Source: Clostridia bacterium (GTDB taxonomy: Bacteria; Bacillota; Clostridia; CAKSNL01; HGM11501). Taken from it: DNA of 16,831 bases. Shown piece by piece: positions 13,902 through 16,831 of the stretch. Within the stretch, counting starts at the first letter, position 1; the number at the start of each line of letters is the position of its first letter. The stretch lies in contig JAFPCL010000137.1 in NCBI GenBank assembly GCA_017390225.1, positions 1 through 16,831 on the forward strand. The letters are read 5' to 3'. The position numbers and the translations under genes are program-made. Under the pieces are notes generated by a model. It ran no database searches, was not told the origin of the DNA, and saw only the letters and a program-made list of their open reading frames with translations.

Positions 13902-14816
13902 ATGAAAAAGAAAATTATGATTCTGCTGTGCGTTGTCCTATGGGGGGTGGCGGTTGGTTCCGTTTGCACCTTCGCCGCCGTGGGAGATGTAATCGGACAG
14001 ACGACCTACACGGATATCCGGGCCTATATCAATCATTTTGCCGTTGCATCGTATAATGTGGATGGTTATACCGTCATTGTCGCCGAGGATTTAACGCGTT
14101 TTGGCTTTGATGTTATTTGGAGTCAAGAGGAAAGAAGCCTTAAAATTACAAGAAATCCTAACGTCACCACTGTCGTGAGAGATGGTGCACCGCAGATTAC
14201 CGCCCCACATCTTTTGGGACTGCCTGCATATGATATTCTGGAAACGGATATCAAGACATATATCAACGATGTTGAAGTGCCGAGCTATAACATTGGCGGA
14301 CGAACCGTGATTCATATTGCCGAGCTTTCCATCTTTGGCGGTGTGACCTTTGACCAAACCTATCGTGTGATGAAGCTGTGGATTACCGATGGTCTGGAAA
14401 TGCGTGAAACAGAAGAAGCATTTGAAGATTTACCCAAGAAAACTCTATACAGTGCCACCGGAAAAACCATTGATGTATACGAGCATGAGGTTCAAGACTA
14501 TCTTAAGGTAGGCTGGTACAAAACAAAAAAAGAAGCGCAAGCCATCCAAAAAGCCGCTGAGGAAGCCGCTACCATACAAAAGAACAAAGCGATGATTCAA
14601 AAATTCTATGTCGGTCAAAGAGTTCAGCAATGGGCATTTTTGTACACCAAGTACGGTACGGTACAAAGTATCGATTACAACACCGGCAAGCTTCTTGTCT
14701 ATTGGGATTGTGTTGTAGATGCCAACGGTTATGAACAAGACGGATTCTCTTCTCGGATGCTCGGCGGTTTTTCCGAAGAATGGGTCAATGCTGTCGATGT
14801 AGACAGATGTTATTGA
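13902..14816 (+). CDS. Exported stalk-domain protein (Cu-amine-oxidase N-terminal-like repeats)
   Basis: Protein of 304 residues. The ATG at 13902 has AAGGAG 7 nt upstream; an in-frame ATG 51 nt earlier lies inside the terminator hairpin. Residues 1-26 are a signal peptide (MKKKIMILLCVVLWGVAVG, likely cut near FAA). Two homologous copies of the 'stalk' domain (Cu_amine_oxidN1-like) follow: residues 36-84 (YTDIRAYINHFAVASYNVDG) and 114-162 (ETDIKTYINDVEVPSYNIGG). Residues about 184-206 hold YSATGKTIDVYEHEVQDY, a motif I recall in similar clostridial surface proteins. Residues 207-234 are an Ala/Gln/Lys-rich helix, probably a coiled coil, and 235-304 form a small strand-rich end domain. It acts outside the membrane, perhaps as a scaffold; no anchor is seen. 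The next gene starts 24 nt downstream, so the two probably form an operon. Confidence 0.87.
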   Translation: MKKKIMILLCVVLWGVAVGSVCTFAAVGDVIGQTTYTDIRAYINHFAVASYNVDGYTVIVAEDLTRFGFDVIWSQEERSLKITRNPNVTTVVRDGAPQITAPHLLGLPAYDILETDIKTYINDVEVPSYNIGGRTVIHIAELSIFGGVTFDQTYRVMKLWITDGLEMRETEEAFEDLPKKTLYSATGKTIDVYEHEVQDYLKVGWYKTKKEAQAIQKAAEEAATIQKNKAMIQKFYVGQRVQQWAFLYTKYGTVQSIDYNTGKLLVYWDCVVDANGYEQDGFSSRMLGGFSEEWVNAVDVDRCY

Positions 14817-14840
14817 TTTGAGAAAGGAAGATACGAAAAG

Positions 14841-15551
14841 ATGATTTGCCCAAAATGCGGACAAGAAATCAAAGAAGGGAAAATTTGCTCCCATTGCAAT
14901 GGAGCAAAGAAGGAAGAAACCACAAATCCTCCAAAGCAAAACAACTTTAAAAAGAAATTCTTTATATTTAAGGTTGTTTTCACAGCGACGTTAATGGCAC
15001 TGATGTTATATTTTGCCATGCAAGACGGAGAAAAAGAAACTCAAATTACGGATAAAATAGATGCTTTTACAGAAGCCTACGGTGATGACGAATATTTTTA
15101 CTACATTGACAATCAAGAAGCGTGGGTTTTAACTTACAGCAAAGAAAATGAATTTGTTTCTTTTGATAATGAAACTGTTTTTGATTGCTTCACCGAGGCA
15201 TTCGGTGACGGTTGTTTTGCCGAAGACAGCGTGTCGGGATACGGATTTGCCTATGATCTCAGTGACGGAACGGCAAGAATGTATTTTGATGCGGATTTTG
15301 AAGACGGGCATTTGTCCATTATCAATTACGACGTAGAAAAAGAAGAGTTTGAGCTCATTTTGGACAATGAACGATGGACACCCTCCGAAGAACTGCTTGC
15401 TTTTTTCGAATCATATGATTTGAGTGAAGTCATCGAAGATGATGTGAAAGCATTTTTGCTGGAGTTGGAAGAACATAATCTGACCGTTGAGGATCTTTTG
15501 ACTTTGGATTATAAAATACTGAACAGTATGTATGTGGATATAGAAGAATAG
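14841..15551 (+). CDS. Zinc-ribbon membrane protein with acidic outer domain
   Basis: Protein of 236 residues. It starts with a compact zinc ribbon, CPKC (Cys3, Cys6) and CSHC (Cys16, Cys19), typical of the short ribbons at the N-terminus of clostridial membrane proteins. A basic stretch (FKKKFFIFK, 36-44) precedes one membrane helix at about 42-60, so the ribbon is inside. Residues 61-236 form a strongly acidic outer domain with repeated EAYGDDEYF-like and EAFGDGCF-like segments (78-86, 119-126); I do not recognise the fold. The ribosome site AAAGGAAG lies 10-12 nt upstream, a little far. It follows the stalk-protein gene by 24 nt and is closed by a strong terminator. Function unknown; the architecture fits a sensor or a membrane assembly factor. 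Confidence 0.82.
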   Translation: MICPKCGQEIKEGKICSHCNGAKKEETTNPPKQNNFKKKFFIFKVVFTATLMALMLYFAMQDGEKETQITDKIDAFTEAYGDDEYFYYIDNQEAWVLTYSKENEFVSFDNETVFDCFTEAFGDGCFAEDSVSGYGFAYDLSDGTARMYFDADFEDGHLSIINYDVEKEEFELILDNERWTPSEELLAFFESYDLSEVIEDDVKAFLLELEEHNLTVEDLLTLDYKILNSMYVDIEE

Positions 15552-15626
15552 CCTGCCAAAAATAAGTTTAAAAAGTGAAGAGCGGATGGTAGCATTTTTC
15601 TCTGCACAAAACAGCAGGCTGTATGG

Positions 15627-15679
15627 AATCCGGTGGTGGAAAAAGTGTTTTGTTACTCTTTTTCTACCACCGGATTTTT
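15627..15679 (+). terminator. Strong terminator after the zinc-ribbon gene
   Basis: A 19-pair stem (15627-15645 with 15658-15676, one G-T), with AATCCGGTGGT and ACCACCGGATT at the base and GAAAAAG/CTTTTTC above, a 12-nt loop, then TTTTT. Just upstream AGCCTGC (15550-15556, overlapping the stop codon) and GCAGGCT (15614-15620) can close a separate structure. Confidence 0.9.
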
Positions 15680-15918
15680 GCTTGCTCGTAAATATATCAC
15701 TGTACCGCAAGGAGCAATAAACCTTACGGTTTTCTTTGTTTTGATTCCGTGTAAAATCCACAGCCCAAAATTAAATACCACATCCGAAAGTGTTTTTTTT
15801 AATATGATTTTTCTATGAAAAAAATCATATCAAAAATCTGACGGCGTGGTGTTTTTTGGCGTAAATACAAATAAATTGTAAAAATTTAGAATAAAATACA
15901 AACAAAAACTCGAATTGC
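15680..15918. other. AT-rich intergenic stretch with an inverted repeat
   Basis: No gene is supported. The main element is an 11-bp inverted repeat, ATATGATTTTT (15802-15812) and AAAAATCATAT (15820-15830), preceded by a run of eight T at 15793-15800. It has no T run on its 3' side on either strand and so is not a standard terminator. Near 15900-15918 the sequence begins to resemble that upstream of the first promoter copy. Confidence 0.6.
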
Positions 15919-15950
15919 TATTGACAAATATAACACCATTATGGTAAAAT
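15919..15950 (+). promoter_or_regulatory. Second copy of the palindromic-operator promoter
   Basis: -35 TTGACA (15921-15926), 18-nt spacer, -10 TAAAAT (15945-15950) with TGG before it. It carries the same ACCATTATGGT palindrome (15935-15945), and 28 nt are identical to the promoter at 10538. Since the local repressor gene is gone, control would have to come from the intact repressor at 10620-11165. Confidence 0.75.
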
Positions 15951-15974
15951 TACGACAATATTGGAAGTACAGAG

Positions 15975-16094
15975 GTGTTTATTCTTCGAAAAAGCGGTTG
16001 TTCAGTTCTTTGGAGGCATGAGAAATACCTTTTTCCGAATAAAACGGAAAAACTTCACAAGTCATCAAGAATACAAAAAGGAACGGATAAGAAA
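15975..16094 (+). pseudogene. Remnant of a second XRE repressor gene, internally deleted
   Basis: 15975-15992 matches the leader just before the intact repressor gene (TGTTTATTCT-CGAAAA at 10591-10608), and 15994-16094 matches that gene's 3' end (from 11061, including AGTTCTTTG-AGGCAT and AAAAACTTCACAAG). About 450 bp between them are missing relative to the intact copy, removing the start codon, part of the ribosome site and the whole helix-turn-helix. The remaining 3' piece has further small gaps and is out of frame. It now serves as a 5' leader for the protease gene. Confidence 0.8.
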
Positions 16095-16766
16095 ATGCAG
16101 GAATCAGTGCAAAAGACGGCAGAGCGGTTCAGCTTGCGGCATGATTTGTTGGAAATCAGCTATCCGGCGCTGAAAAAAGCGGCACAGAACATAGGTTATA
16201 CGGTCATTGAATTTCATCATTTATATAATGAAAAGCAAGTGGAAACGGTGATTTGCAATTTAAATATCAAAGAGGCGATTTTAGCTTCTCGCGGATTTAC
16301 ATATGTCAATCGGGATTATCGATTGATTTTTATTCATGAGGATTTGAATGAAGACGAAAAGGTATTGGTTCTTTCCCATGAGATAGGACATATTGTCTGT
16401 GAGCATTTTTCCGGGGACACCATCATCGGCAATGATGTGCGTCAAGAACATGAAGCCAATGAATTTTCGCATTATCTTTTAAAAGAAACATTTACAAGAA
16501 AAAGCAGAATGTTTTTTAAGAAGCATAAAAAAATAGTAATCATTGCCGTGATATTGTTGCTTATTATATGCGCGGGACTTCTGATTGGATGGAAGATTCG
16601 TAAGGAAGAATCTTATTTTGGGGAATATTATATTTCCGCAAGCGGCAAAAAGTATCACAAAAAAGATTGTGTTTTCGTAAAGGATAAAACAACGGCGCAA
16701 AGATTGGCGCAAGAAGATTATGAATCCGGTGCATACACACCATGCAAAATGTGTCTGCCGGAATAG
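16095..16766 (+). CDS. Membrane-anchored ImmA/IrrE-like metalloprotease with Ada-like domain, copy 2
   Basis: Protein of 223 residues, by my count 178 of 223 positions identical (about 80%) to the copy at 11168-11851. All key features are kept: HEIGH at 95-99, EHEANEFSHYLL with Glu120, the basic stretch and membrane helix at about 147-168, and the outer YH-x3-C (His188, Cys192) and TPCKMC (Cys217, Cys220). Changes gather in the membrane helix and the 190-210 loop of the outer domain. I chose the start matching copy 1, after AAAAAGGAAC; an in-frame ATG at 15975 would add 40 residues translated from the repressor remnant in the wrong frame and is rejected. There is no intact repressor gene beside it, so it is probably controlled in trans by the first locus. 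A ribosome site follows near the window end. Confidence 0.85.
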   Translation: MQESVQKTAERFSLRHDLLEISYPALKKAAQNIGYTVIEFHHLYNEKQVETVICNLNIKEAILASRGFTYVNRDYRLIFIHEDLNEDEKVLVLSHEIGHIVCEHFSGDTIIGNDVRQEHEANEFSHYLLKETFTRKSRMFFKKHKKIVIIAVILLLIICAGLLIGWKIRKEESYFGEYYISASGKKYHKKDCVFVKDKTTAQRLAQEDYESGAYTPCKMCLPE

Positions 16767-16817
16767 CAATGGCTTCTACAATATGGAATGATATTGTGAG
16801 TATATGAATGAATAGGG

Positions 16818-16823
16818 AAGGAG
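16818..16823 (+). promoter_or_regulatory. Ribosome binding site of a gene starting beyond the window
   Basis: AAGGAG followed by eight A/G bases reaching the last base of the window. At normal spacing a start codon would fall at about 16832. By analogy with locus 1 this gene may be a partner or target of the protease; its sequence is not visible. Confidence 0.55.
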
Positions 16824-16831
16824 AGAAAAAA

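Noticed and set aside
15802..15830. AT-rich inverted repeat as a terminator
   Set aside because: The T run is on its 5' side on the plus strand and no T run follows on either strand; a true terminator already lies at 15627-15679.
15975..16094. N-terminal extension of the second protease from an upstream ATG
   Set aside because: These 40 codons read through the repressor remnant in the wrong frame; copy 1 starts at the position matching 16095, which has its own ribosome site.
10372..16831. Mobile element carrying the accessory region
   Set aside because: The AT-rich region and duplicated protease hint at transfer, but no integrase, transposase, terminal repeats or attachment site could be found within the window.

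Overview
The window looks like a chromosomal piece of a low-to-mid GC Gram-positive bacterium of the Clostridia (perhaps Oscillospiraceae-like; this is inference). The reasons are strong AGGAGG-type ribosome sites, consensus sigma-A promoters (several with an extended -10), U-tract hairpin terminators, several Cys-anchored lipoproteins, an IleRS of the long clostridial type, an Amidase_6 cell-surface protein, and a clostridial-style XRE regulator/membrane kinase pair. No tRNA, rRNA, CRISPR array, transposase or integrase was seen.

Layout. 1-4.8 kb: ileS (minus), a serine-acetyltransferase-like hexapeptide acyltransferase (plus), and a lipoprotein with an acidic linker (minus) whose stop codon overlaps that of the acyltransferase. 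4.8-8.9 kb: one very large secreted amidase/Ig-like/lectin-like surface protein, closed by a strong terminator. 8.93-9.6 kb: a gene-free stretch with at least ten short hairpins, several belonging to one repeat family. 9.6-10.3 kb: another lipoprotein (minus).

10.5-16.8 kb is AT-richer and looks accessory. It holds an operon of an XRE repressor, a membrane-anchored ImmA/IrrE-like zinc metalloprotease with an Ada-like Cys/His domain after its single membrane helix, and a lipoprotein with four CxxC motifs (10.54-12.24 kb). Next comes a divergent XRE regulator/membrane Ser-Thr kinase pair with interlocked promoters (12.3-13.8 kb), then a two-gene unit of a stalk-domain exported protein and a zinc-ribbon membrane protein (13.9-15.55 kb). 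Last is a second copy of the metalloprotease gene (16.1-16.77 kb), about 80% identical at protein level. This copy has lost nearly all of its repressor gene but keeps, without one change over 28 nt, the promoter/operator found in front of the intact repressor.

The main candidate for an undescribed system is this repressor/transmembrane-protease module. My model (inference) is that the outer Cys/His domain senses a condition at the cell surface, the inner ImmA-like domain then removes the XRE repressor, and both promoters carrying the 11-bp palindrome ACCATTATGGT are released. The second locus would be a satellite member of the regulon, controlled in trans. Its downstream gene probably starts just past the window edge, where a good ribosome site is visible.
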